Part shown: in pieces, positions 1 through 6,643 of the stretch
Layout: each line of letters starts with the position of its first letter
How positions within the stretch are numbered: position 1 is the stretch's first letter
Source: a virus
IMG/VR virus record: IMGVR_UViG_3300025930_000215
Location: 1 to 28,941 of that record
Strand: one strand, 5' to 3'
DNA length: 28,941 nucleotides
The notes under the pieces: model-generated
Told to the model about the DNA's origin: nothing
Databases searched by the model: none
What the model saw: the letters and a program-made list of their open reading frames with translations, nothing else
Made by a program: the position numbers and the translations under genes

Positions 1-33
1 CCCCCCACCCCGCGAAAATGTGCATGCTTTGTT

Positions 34-363
34 TCATTTTATTGGCACAATTTTATTTGCTGGATGCTTTGGATCAATTGGCCACCCATCAAACCCTATT
101 GTGGTATCATATCCCCTCTTCTCAATCATTTGCTTTGTACCATCATGACACGGTCTACACAGCGACTGTATCGCGCCAAGAAAGAATGACTCTCTATTTC
201 CCTTATGAGGAATGACATGGTCAACAACTGTAGCAGGTTCTACCAAACCATTCTGTAGACATATTTTGCACAATGGATGATTTTGTAATTGCTGTTTAGC
301 CAGCTTCCGCCAACGACGCGAATCATACAAATAGTTTCGCATAGAGGTAGCTCCGCCATACAT
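34..363 (-). CDS. HNH endonuclease
   Basis: Small HNH-family nuclease of 109 residues. Visible motifs are a CxxC pair (C32, C35), the HNH core VVDHVIPHKG (D48, H49, H53) and a second CxxCH (C69, C72, H73). Together these form the zinc-braced beta-beta-alpha-metal fold that cleaves DNA with one divalent metal. In tailed phages, proteins of this size often sit beside the terminase genes and assist packaging; no terminase is visible here because the window ends. A second in-frame ATG at 342 (residue 8, starting MRNYLYDS) is preceded by GGCGGAG at good spacing and may be the true start. It lies 69 bp downstream of the NusG-like gene, with a stem-loop in the gap. Confidence 0.85.
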   Translation of the reverse strand: MYGGATSMRNYLYDSRRWRKLAKQQLQNHPLCKICLQNGLVEPATVVDHVIPHKGNRESFFLGAIQSLCRPCHDGTKQMIEKRGYDTTIGFDGWPIDPKHPANKIVPIK

Positions 364-391
364 GTGGAGAGGTTCTTACCCTTCCACCTGC

Positions 392-429
392 TAGCAGCTT
401 CCGCTAGGCCCATTGCCTATATGCTGCTA
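392..429 (-). other. Nested stem-loop between NusG-like and HNH genes
   Basis: The outer arms TAGCAGC (392-398) and GCTGCTA (423-429) are perfect complements. Inside them TAGGC (405-409) and GCCTA (415-419) close a CCATT loop. No T-run follows on the minus strand, so a canonical intrinsic terminator is unlikely. A processing site, a structure acting on the downstream HNH cistron, or a pause site is possible. Confidence 0.45.
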
Positions 430-432
430 ACC

Positions 433-1029
433 TTAAGCCTCTATCAAATCGCCTTCTAAGAAGCTCGCATGAACGACTGTACCGAGCATTTGTATCAAAA
501 CATCCGCTCGATCCTCAGACCTCATACCGCGATAAATGCCGAAGTGACCTTTCAACGCGCCACGCTCTACACGTACACGCTGACCAACTTGAAAGCGGAA
601 GCGATACGGCACATACACTCCATCCCGGTTACAACGGAGACGGATATCATCAACAATCTTTTCCGGAACACGTGCTGGCTTGCCGTTTGTCATAATGACG
701 CCAGCCACGCCAACAGTAGACAACAGAGAATGCCACTGATCAACCAAGCTGACGAAAAAGTATCTTGGGAAGAGTGGTTCTTCAATCCATTGTCGCTTCC
801 CACGGAAAGATTTGCGTGTCTGAATTCGCGGGAAGAAGATTTCAAGCCCCAGTTGCGTGACATTGTTGACAGCTTTTTGCTCTTGTTGTGGATGACTAAA
901 AGCGACGGACCACACACCACACCCAAAAGGTTTTTGACGGGAAGGAGCGATACGCCGAAATGGGAAAAAACGGAAGCGCGAAATAAAATTTCGTCCGTAA
1001 CCGTTCTCCATTTTTTCCACAAATCCCAA
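433..1029 (-). CDS. NusG/RfaH-like transcription elongation/antitermination factor
   Basis: A 198-residue NusG-family protein. An N-terminal NGN domain spans about residues 38-130, beginning WSVAFSHP and containing the family motif LFPRYFFV (86-93). A C-terminal KOW domain follows (about 146-195, GQRVRVERGALKGHFGIY). NGN domains clamp RNA polymerase and raise processivity; KOW domains bind NusE/S10 or Rho. The size matches RfaH/NusG, and the poorly conserved 37-residue N-terminal extension is unusual. The listed start is a TTG; an in-frame GTG at 1020 and an ATG at 1011 are alternatives, and none has a decisive Shine-Dalgarno sequence. The leader carries a 22 bp inverted repeat and its own candidate promoter, so the gene is probably regulated separately from the primase operon upstream. 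It is likely a phage antiterminator or specialised elongation factor. Confidence 0.85.
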   Translation of the reverse strand: MGFVEKMENGYGRNFISRFRFFPFRRIAPSRQKPFGCGVWSVAFSHPQQEQKAVNNVTQLGLEIFFPRIQTRKSFRGKRQWIEEPLFPRYFFVSLVDQWHSLLSTVGVAGVIMTNGKPARVPEKIVDDIRLRCNRDGVYVPYRFRFQVGQRVRVERGALKGHFGIYRGMRSEDRADVLIQMLGTVVHASFLEGDLIEA

Positions 1030-1109
1030 CTACCCCTACCTTAATTATTTTCTCTCTCCTTTATTCCTATACGGTATAGAAAAGCCAAAAAAATGGAGAA
1101 CGGTTACGG
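995..1109. repeat. 22 bp perfect inverted repeat flanking the NusG-like leader
   Basis: Arm 995-1016 is exactly reverse-complementary to arm 1088-1109, separated by 71 bp. On the minus-strand transcript the downstream arm covers the ATG at 1011 and the six As before it. A read-through transcript from the upstream operon would therefore fold this translation-start region into a 22 bp stem. Confidence 0.85.
1060..1088 (-). promoter_or_regulatory. Candidate sigma70-type promoter with palindromic operator
   Basis: On the minus strand TTGGCT (1088-1083) and AATAAA (1065-1060) are separated by exactly 17 nt; each matches 4 of 6 consensus positions. The spacer contains the perfect palindrome CTATAC-C-GTATAG (1079-1067), well placed for a repressor. 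Transcripts starting near 1054 would lack the distal arm of the 22 bp inverted repeat. This is inferred from sequence only. Confidence 0.4.
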
Positions 1110-1134
1110 CCATTGCCTAGTTTTAAAGCACTTT

Positions 1135-1317
1135 TCATTTTGGGTTGTTTTGGCCTCCGTCCGAGGTGGTCCCTTTCCACCCTTTGGGGTGCCACCCCAG
1201 AACCTCCGTCCGAGGCGGGAGGAGCCTCACAAAATCTCTCAAATTTGGCGCCCTAACGTCCACCTCTTCGCACCACCATTCGGCCTTTTCCGGGTCATAA
1301 ATCGGGATCACTTTCAT
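1135..1317 (-). CDS. Small conserved protein, tandem paralog B
   Basis: A 60-residue protein starting MKVIPIYD at 1317. The start overlaps the stop of paralog A by 4 bp and is preceded by GGAGGG; a longer in-frame start at 1344 is less likely. It aligns over its first 40 residues with paralog A: IPIYD..... EWWCEEVDVR, then LRDF and LPPRTEV. The strand-strand-helix look of this region is loosely reminiscent of HicB-type antitoxin folds, but I do not recognise the family. It is the last gene of the primase operon, before the gap that carries the NusG-like promoter. Confidence 0.7.
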   Translation of the reverse strand: MKVIPIYDPEKAEWWCEEVDVRAPNLRDFVRLLPPRTEVLGWHPKGWKGTTSDGGQNNPK

Positions 1318-1496
1318 GGATTTTCCCTCCGTTCCCGGTCCCAATATTCATGCATGTAATAATCATTGACCTTGGTCCTAGGTGGAAGCTTTCTCCGAAA
1401 TTCTTTCAAGCTTTTTCCTCTCACCTTTATTTCACGACACCACCATTCACCATTTTCAAAATCATAAATTGGATAGACTGTGAAGATTTTATTCAT
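1314..1496 (-). CDS. Small conserved protein, tandem paralog A
   Basis: A 60-residue protein (MNKIFTVYPIYDFENGEWW...) paralogous to its downstream neighbour. Shared elements in order are YPIYD, EWWC(R/E)E, V(R)xxxLxxF and the very similar LPPRTxV. The ATGA overlap at 1493-1496 couples it to the zinc-ribbon gene, and GAGGAA lies before the start. The leader sequence just before the start (GGATTTT..CCTC read on the plus strand) is also shared with paralog B, so the duplication unit included the ribosome-binding site. Function unknown. Confidence 0.7.
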   Translation of the reverse strand: MNKIFTVYPIYDFENGEWWCREIKVRGKSLKEFRRKLPPRTKVNDYYMHEYWDRERRENP

Positions 1497-1765
1497 GGAT
1501 TTTTCCTCACAAAATGCAACGCCTCCATAACCCTAACAAGCCGGGGATCACCCGCCATATTTTTAATCTCATCGTCATTCGGATCACGCAACTTTAGCCT
1601 CTCAGTAAAGACCGCAAGATGCCCGCACTTGATACAGATCGACACATCTCCTGGTTTCACACTCGCCTTCTCCACATTGACAGAGGCTGCCGAATCATTG
1701 ACCGTCCCGCAATTTGGACATTTAATTGGCTTTGTGCGTTGGCTCTTCCCCAGAAATGTTTTCAT
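1493..1765 (-). CDS. Zinc-ribbon protein
   Basis: A 90-residue protein with two knuckles, CPNCG (C16, C19) and CIKCG (C44, C47), typical of a structural zinc ribbon that binds nucleic acid or polymerase subunits. The rest is charged and helical. The start at 1765 (MKTFLGK) overlaps the primase stop as ATGA and has GGAA eight bases upstream; an alternative ATG at 1777 lacks a ribosome-binding site. Tight coupling to the primase-helicase suggests a role in replication or early transcription, but the exact function is unknown. Confidence 0.75.
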   Translation of the reverse strand: MKTFLGKSQRTKPIKCPNCGTVNDSAASVNVEKASVKPGDVSICIKCGHLAVFTERLKLRDPNDDEIKNMAGDPRLVRVMEALHFVRKNP

Positions 1766-4065
1766 CGTAGGTTCCATTCTTGTGCGAGTTTGATTACATC
1801 AAGTGGCTTGATCTGATCTACAAGCTCCAAGAGCCTTGTTTCAGCGAGCGACTTAGTAGAGCAAATCAATCTACAAGCTTGCCCTCTTGTATTCCATCGT
1901 TCTGTCTGTGCCTTATAATCAGTTATGAACCAACCTAGGTTCTTTGCAACCTTTCTGATTGTCATAGGACGTTCCAACTTGTCGCTTTGCTTTCCGTTGT
2001 AGATAAATTCCTTTATGAGCATTACCAAGTCAGTATCAACAACGACAACACCGTTGGCCTTCCATTCACCATTGGCGCCTGCAGGCTTGCTGTATGCCTC
2101 GACCCATTTTGGATCCTCCATTGATATCGCAACAAGCTCCAAGAACCGCGCAACAAGCTCCATACCTGGACTGTAGCTCTCTTTTATCAAGTCTCCTTTC
2201 AACGTAGACCACGGCGCACGGTCGCTTCGTGTTACAGCAGCGTGGCTCTTCAGAAAATCCTTTGCCCATCCCTTAATTATGGCAACACCATTCCCTTCAT
2301 CAAGCCAAGTGTAAAATTCATCCCACCATTCCTTCGGCTTCGTCTCTTCTGTAACCTTTGGTACAAACCAGCGACGGTCCTCTATCGACAGCTTCAAGGC
2401 ACGCGAGGAGTTTGAACACGCAAAGATGTGCACCCAATTCTCAATCTGGTAAGGTGCTAGATATTTTTTCAACACTGTTATGTAGCGGTCTGTGATTGCG
2501 CTCTTCAATGTATTGTATGCCTGAAAGGAATTACCAGCGTATATTTCGTGCACCACAGCTAGTCGTTTATGGGTTTGCCAATAGTTGTATTTTTCATTTG
2601 TTATTTCATCTTCATTTGGTATTGAGACATTTTCCCTTCCAACAAGTGGCACTAAAATACTTTCCCCAAGCGTCCCTTTCCCTACACCTTGCGTCTCTGA
2701 TATCAGCAACACACTATATGACATTTTGATCTCTGGATGAGCAATCAGTGTGGCACACCATCGCATAAGCTCCACACGGTCTGTCTCGATAGGAATGAGA
2801 TGCTCCATAAAATCGAGGAAAGGTTTAGCATCACCTTTCACTGGCTTGATAGGAGTTGGAACGTGCGTGTTGATGTAGCGCCCTTCCCTCTCTCCGTAGA
2901 TACCGGATGGATCTGCTGGAGAGTATTTAATGATGCCAGTCTTGCTAGCAGCATCCTTTTTTAAAAGCCTCGCAGTATCGTCTGTGTCGGAGAATGGCGA
3001 GACGGTGTTATTGAACTCACTTGCGATGAGCATTCTATTCGGACGGTCCTTATGGATGAACACCTCAGGTGTTACGCTGTGATACCACTCCTCCTTAAAT
3101 GTCCGTCGCAGGATTGTTTGTGGTGCACCTTTGCCCTCTGGGTTGGGCAGTTTCTCCGTCGCCCGTGTTGCTGGTGTTGTTAATTCTAGAAGCGTTGGAC
3201 CTGCGTAACGTCCATCTTTCTTGAACAGCTTCTTCGGCATCTCATCCGCAAGGTCCCAACTCATAGGCCACTTATCATCGAACATAATTCCTTTTAACGA
3301 TCCTCCGTACATGCGCGACACTTCCTGTAACACGCTCTTACCCGGATGATCATTGTCGCAGACGTAGATCACCTCAACCGGCTTCTCCCTCCTCAATTCA
3401 TCATAGTCCGTTCGATGCGGCGCCATTGCGCCACCAATCATTCCCCAATGCTCATACTTTTCAAGCTCCTCGCGCCAAGGATGTTTCCATTCACTCTCCT
3501 GTAGGTTGCGGGTTATGAACTCTGCGGCCTTGGCGCCTTCATGGATCATGATGCGCGGTTTCTTCAACTTAGCGGGCGGATGTGGCTTCCAGAACGGCAG
3601 CGCACCGTCCGGTTCCATACAACGCCATGCCCCATCACTCCAATACGTCCACGGTGGATAGATTTTTGTTCCATCTTGCAGAATGCGGCGCTCTTGTACC
3701 ATGATGATCCCGCTCTCCTTGCGAGAATGAAATTCGTACAAGGTCGATGCGCCAGTAACAAGCGGCCGCAATGCGTCGATGTTCCTTGCCAAGATTGAAT
3801 GGGGGAATTTCTCGGTAACAAGCGCAGCCTTGATTGCTTCGGCTTCTTCCTTCGTTGGCGCATAGTCTTTGTTGTTACATGTTATGTTACCGTCCTTGTC
3901 GATGCGGATGATGGCCCGTTCTGCGTAGTATGTGCCGTGGTACTCCTTGACCATGTATCTTTTAAAGTTTAGCTCCTCCGCTCCCACACGCTCGATGTAA
4001 GCGCAGAGGACCGGGATGGTTTTGTGGAAAAGCGGCTGTGCGCCGCGTGGTTTCTTCTTCGCCAT
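1762..4065 (-). CDS. Primase-helicase (TOPRIM plus SF3/DUF5906-type helicase)
   Basis: A 767-residue replication protein. A TOPRIM-like segment lies near residues 170-245: the acidic HEG motif (175-177) and CDNDHPGK (236-243, giving the DxD metal ligands). A superfamily 3/DUF5906-type ATPase covers the second half: Walker A SETQGVGKGT (456-465), Walker B-like AVVHE (503-507), a sensor/motif C region IFACSN (547-552), and EDRRWF (562-567). The family primes and unwinds DNA at phage origins. The start MAKKKPRG faces the divergent plus-strand block across a 108 bp control region. It is first in a minus-strand operon with the zinc-ribbon and paralogous small genes. All core motifs look intact. 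Confidence 0.88.
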   Translation of the reverse strand: MAKKKPRGAQPLFHKTIPVLCAYIERVGAEELNFKRYMVKEYHGTYYAERAIIRIDKDGNITCNNKDYAPTKEEAEAIKAALVTEKFPHSILARNIDALRPLVTGASTLYEFHSRKESGIIMVQERRILQDGTKIYPPWTYWSDGAWRCMEPDGALPFWKPHPPAKLKKPRIMIHEGAKAAEFITRNLQESEWKHPWREELEKYEHWGMIGGAMAPHRTDYDELRREKPVEVIYVCDNDHPGKSVLQEVSRMYGGSLKGIMFDDKWPMSWDLADEMPKKLFKKDGRYAGPTLLELTTPATRATEKLPNPEGKGAPQTILRRTFKEEWYHSVTPEVFIHKDRPNRMLIASEFNNTVSPFSDTDDTARLLKKDAASKTGIIKYSPADPSGIYGEREGRYINTHVPTPIKPVKGDAKPFLDFMEHLIPIETDRVELMRWCATLIAHPEIKMSYSVLLISETQGVGKGTLGESILVPLVGRENVSIPNEDEITNEKYNYWQTHKRLAVVHEIYAGNSFQAYNTLKSAITDRYITVLKKYLAPYQIENWVHIFACSNSSRALKLSIEDRRWFVPKVTEETKPKEWWDEFYTWLDEGNGVAIIKGWAKDFLKSHAAVTRSDRAPWSTLKGDLIKESYSPGMELVARFLELVAISMEDPKWVEAYSKPAGANGEWKANGVVVVDTDLVMLIKEFIYNGKQSDKLERPMTIRKVAKNLGWFITDYKAQTERWNTRGQACRLICSTKSLAETRLLELVDQIKPLDVIKLAQEWNLR

Positions 4066-4173
4066 CGTATTCCCCGAAATTAAGGACGCGGAGCCTCTTC
4101 CATTTTTTCTGATTTTTAAACCGCTTTCTTTTTCAGAAAAATTGGCGGACTATTCCCAGAGAGAGGATGAAAC
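4066..4173. promoter_or_regulatory. Divergent control region with 9 bp inverted repeat
   Basis: This is the only divergent junction in the window, between the primase operon and the rightward replication block. It is AT-rich in the middle. TTTTTCTGA (4104-4112) and TCAGAAAAA (4133-4141) form a perfect 9 bp inverted repeat around 20 nt. It must hold at least the rightward start signals and possibly an operator or origin. I could not assign -35/-10 boxes with confidence. Confidence 0.5.
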
Positions 4174-4812
4174 ATGGATCCAGCAGTCGCAGCGGCAATC
4201 AAAGCCAGTAAGTCGGAAGTTCCAAACGATAAGCTAGAGGCCATCCAAGCGGAAGCCAAAAAAGCGAGGGACCTAGAATTTACCATTGCAGAACTAGAGG
4301 CGAGAGTTAAGGAGCACCGTTCACGTCTCAATACTATCTACATCGAGACGCTTCCACAGATGATGATGGAGGTTGGGATTGATCATATTGGCCTCGCCAA
4401 GGAAGGCAACTATGCGGGTTACGATTACAAGTTGAAGAAATTCTACCGCGCCAACATCGCCGCAAGATGGGACGATGAGAAGCGCGAGCAGGGTTTTGCC
4501 TACGTCAAGCGTATGGGTGCCGAGGACCTAATCAAGACAGAGGTTGTCGTACTGTTCCCCAAGGGTGGTGTAGCACTAGCCAAGAAACTTGTTGCGTTTG
4601 CTAAAAAGATGAAAGTGAATATCAAGATTGGAAAGAAAAAAATTGCTAAACCTGTTACGGTGGAAATATCCCGTGGTATTCATTCTGGTACTTTATCAGC
4701 ATGGCTTCGGGAGCTAGTCGAGAAGCATCATAAATTTCCCAGCGTAGCCGATTTGGAAAAGATCGGAGGCACGATTGGGGTTGTCGTTGAACCTGAGGAA
4801 AGGAAAGAATGA
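4174..4812 (+). CDS. Phage protein with N-terminal coiled coil, unknown function
   Basis: A 212-residue protein. Residues about 17-52 are rich in Ala, Glu, Lys and Arg with heptad-like spacing and probably form a coiled coil. A central basic stretch follows (KKMKVNIKIGKKKIAK) and then a short helical C-terminal domain (HSGTLSAWLRELVEK). There are no enzyme motifs. The start is set by AGAGAGGATGA four bases upstream. It is the first gene of the rightward block and overlaps the next gene as ATGA, so the two probably act together. Position next to the primase suggests an accessory replication or DNA-binding role, which is inference. Confidence 0.75.
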   Translation: MDPAVAAAIKASKSEVPNDKLEAIQAEAKKARDLEFTIAELEARVKEHRSRLNTIYIETLPQMMMEVGIDHIGLAKEGNYAGYDYKLKKFYRANIAARWDDEKREQGFAYVKRMGAEDLIKTEVVVLFPKGGVALAKKLVAFAKKMKVNIKIGKKKIAKPVTVEISRGIHSGTLSAWLRELVEKHHKFPSVADLEKIGGTIGVVVEPEERKE

Positions 4813-5636
4813 TGGCAAAGGAAGTGTCGAAAAAAGAAGCAGGACTGCCAGCGTACCTTAAAGACAAAAAGATGCAGGGTGCTGGTGTATCAACTGATCA
4901 AGCTGATATGTTGATACCTATGCTGCGTATCCTCCAGGCACTCTCGCCAGAGGTTGAGAAGAAAGGCATAAGCTATCTGCCTGGAGCGGAGCCGGGAATG
5001 GGCTTACTGAAGAATGCACCTAATCCTCTCATTGATATGGACAAGGGCATTTTGTTTCAGCCGGTCTACGCCAACAAGGCAGTTGTGGAATGGATACCAC
5101 GGCAGTCCGGTGGCGGTGGCGGTGGCGGCTTCGTTGGAACGTATCCAGAGATGCCAAAGACAGCTACACAGGTCCCTGATCCGAATAATCCAAAGCGGAT
5201 GCTGACTGTGAATAAGGAGAATGGTAACCTGCTTGTAGAGACACGCTATCACGGTGGCTTCATTATAGATGAAGAGGGAAAAGCACCACCAATGCCGGCT
5301 GTGATCCCCTTCTCCTCGACCGGCCACACGGTTGCCAAGGGCTGGAATACGCTCATGGCGCAAAAGATATTTGAAGGGCAACGAGTGGATTCATGGGCAG
5401 TGTACTATCGAATAAGGACAAGGCTCAAGGTCCGTGGTACCCAATCATGGTACATCTTCGATATCACCGATGCTGCGACACCAAGTGAAGAAAATAGTCA
5501 TCTTGGCTATGTAGCACCTACGCCATCTGATTTTGACCGGGGCAAGGCGCTGTATGATTCACTCGCCTCCGGCAAGATGAAGTTTGAGCAAGGCGTGGCC
5601 GATGATGGCGACCACGACGATGACGGAAAGATGTAA
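4809..5636 (+). CDS. Possible ssDNA-binding/replication accessory protein
   Basis: A 275-residue protein (MMAKEVSKKEAG). It has a compact, probably beta-rich core with KGILFQPVYAN, EWIPRQ, a seven-glycine linker (near residue 102) and WNTLMAQKIFEG. The tail is strongly acidic (DDGDHDDDGKM). Acidic C-terminal tails after a beta-rich core are typical of phage single-stranded DNA-binding proteins such as T7 gp2.5 and bacterial SSB, where they recruit partners. The position immediately after the divergent promoter and beside replication genes fits. Sequence similarity to a named SSB family is not evident, so the role is tentative. The glycine run is encoded by a GGTGGC-type repeat at about 5109-5129. 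Confidence 0.7.
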   Translation: MMAKEVSKKEAGLPAYLKDKKMQGAGVSTDQADMLIPMLRILQALSPEVEKKGISYLPGAEPGMGLLKNAPNPLIDMDKGILFQPVYANKAVVEWIPRQSGGGGGGGFVGTYPEMPKTATQVPDPNNPKRMLTVNKENGNLLVETRYHGGFIIDEEGKAPPMPAVIPFSSTGHTVAKGWNTLMAQKIFEGQRVDSWAVYYRIRTRLKVRGTQSWYIFDITDAATPSEENSHLGYVAPTPSDFDRGKALYDSLASGKMKFEQGVADDGDHDDDGKM

Positions 5637-6002
5637 ATGAATAAGTGGTCTGGAAATGAATGGGCATGTGGCGTTCAATGCCCTTGGAGGTGGTTGCGTT
5701 GGGCTCATCCTCTCCGCTGCCCTTCAGGCTGCTGTGGTCACCAAACGCAGCGCTTTCGATTTCTGGGGCAACCCCAAACGCACGGGCCACTCATTTTCCC
5801 CCGCACCGCAGTCCTGTTTTTTCCGTGTGGCAAGGATTGCTAGAAGGAAGGTTGGCGATAGGCGGGCAATGTCGTCAAACCCTTACTGGTGGCACGGATA
5901 ACCAGTCATTTGCCGTTATGCGTAGCGGCAGGGTGTCCCTACCGATGGGACTGCGGTTGTGGGTGACGTAGGTTAGGAACCCTCAATTTTTAGGAGAGCA
6001 AA
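5637..6002 (+). other. 366 bp stretch without a convincing gene; several hairpins
   Basis: Three overlapping plus-strand frames stay open here (81, 68 and 103 codons), but none has a good ribosome-binding site or recognisable protein. Perfect or near-perfect hairpins are visible instead. GGGCAT/ATGCCC (5662-5667 with 5678-5683) and TGGGG/CCCCA (5764-5768 with 5772-5776) come first. Then follow in series ACTGGT/ACCAGT (5885-5890 with 5901-5906), an 8 bp stem with a TGCG loop (5911-5918 with 5923-5930), and GTCCC/GGGAC (5935-5939 with 5947-5951). A structured leader or small RNA upstream of the 6003 gene is plausible. An 81-residue protein from 5656 with a hydrophobic N-terminal part is the best coding alternative. 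Confidence 0.4.
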
Positions 6003-6185
6003 ATGCCGAAGTCAAAGAAGAAGGTCGTTGCTAGGAAGGCGGTTGCCGGTGGACGCAAGATGCGGGAGATTATGGGACGCTTCGACGACATCGAGCGTAG
6101 GATCGTGGCGCTAGAAAATCTTCACGCCAAGAAACAAATGGAGCCGGGAGGAGTGGCGGGACCGGTTGGGGACCCAACGCCATGA
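6003..6185 (+). CDS. Small basic protein with short coiled coil
   Basis: A 60-residue protein. The first 20 residues are very basic (MPKSKKKVVARKAV), followed by an amphipathic helix (FDDIERRIVALENLHAKK) and a Gly/Pro-rich tail. TAGGAGAG lies seven bases before the ATG, the clearest ribosome-binding site in this part. It overlaps the next gene by 4 bp (ATGA). It is likely a nucleic-acid-associated or scaffolding-type small protein; the family is not recognised. Confidence 0.7.
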   Translation: MPKSKKKVVARKAVAGGRKMREIMGRFDDIERRIVALENLHAKKQMEPGGVAGPVGDPTP

Positions 6186-6469
6186 GCGACACGCAATGGT
6201 ACGCGGTGCGTTGTTGCTGTACGCCTCAGAAAATTTTCGGCTTTCTCAATTTGCCAATGAACATCAGAATGGCAAGGGTGAGGCTAAAATCTGGCGAGCT
6301 TGTCGAGATACAAATCAAACAAAGCTGTCGAGCGAGTGTGCAATTTGCTCCGAGCAGCCTTAGTCCAGAGATTGACCATATTGAACAGCATTATGAAATG
6401 GCAATTTATTCGGAGGAGCGGCCAATCCAATTCTGGCGAGAGGTCGAAGGATTTATGGAGGTGGTATGA
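6182..6469 (+). CDS. Hypothetical phage protein
   Basis: A 95-residue protein beginning MSDTQWYAVRCCC, with a triple cysteine at residues 11-13. No known motif is recognised. ATGA overlaps at the 5' end and near-overlap at the 3' end place it in the same translationally coupled string as its neighbours. Confidence 0.65.
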   Translation: MSDTQWYAVRCCCTPQKIFGFLNLPMNIRMARVRLKSGELVEIQIKQSCRASVQFAPSSLSPEIDHIEQHYEMAIYSEERPIQFWREVEGFMEVV

Positions 6470-6643
6470 ATGAAATTAAACTTCTTTGAAATGATTGAGT
6501 TGAAAGGACGTAATGGTGGCAGACACAGTTGGCGATTTAAAATTGGTGTGTGGCTTGCCAAGCGGGTGCTGACTGCCTTGGCTAATGACAAGCAATTGCG
6601 AAAAGAATTGGGTGCGATTGTTCAAGTGGAAGGGAAAGAATGA
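6470..6643 (+). CDS. Short hypothetical protein
   Basis: A 57-residue protein (MKLNFFEMIELKGRN...IVQVEGKE). It begins one base after the stop of the previous gene and its TGA overlaps the ATG of the FAD protein gene at 6640-6643. GGAGGTGGT lies upstream of the start. The central part GGRHSWRFKIGVWLAKRVLTAL is amphipathic and basic. Function unknown; included because spacing, ribosome-binding site and coupling all fit a real gene. Confidence 0.6.
   Translation: MKLNFFEMIELKGRNGGRHSWRFKIGVWLAKRVLTALANDKQLRKELGAIVQVEGKE

Noticed and set aside
469-1044. 191-codon plus-strand frame
   Set aside because: It lies wholly antisense to the NusG-like gene, whose NGN and KOW motifs are convincing; the frame has no ribosome-binding site or recognisable protein.
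5656-5901. 81-codon frame as a membrane protein
   Set aside because: Hydrophobic N-terminus is suggestive, but there is no ribosome-binding site, other frames are equally open, and hairpins dominate; mentioned only as an alternative.
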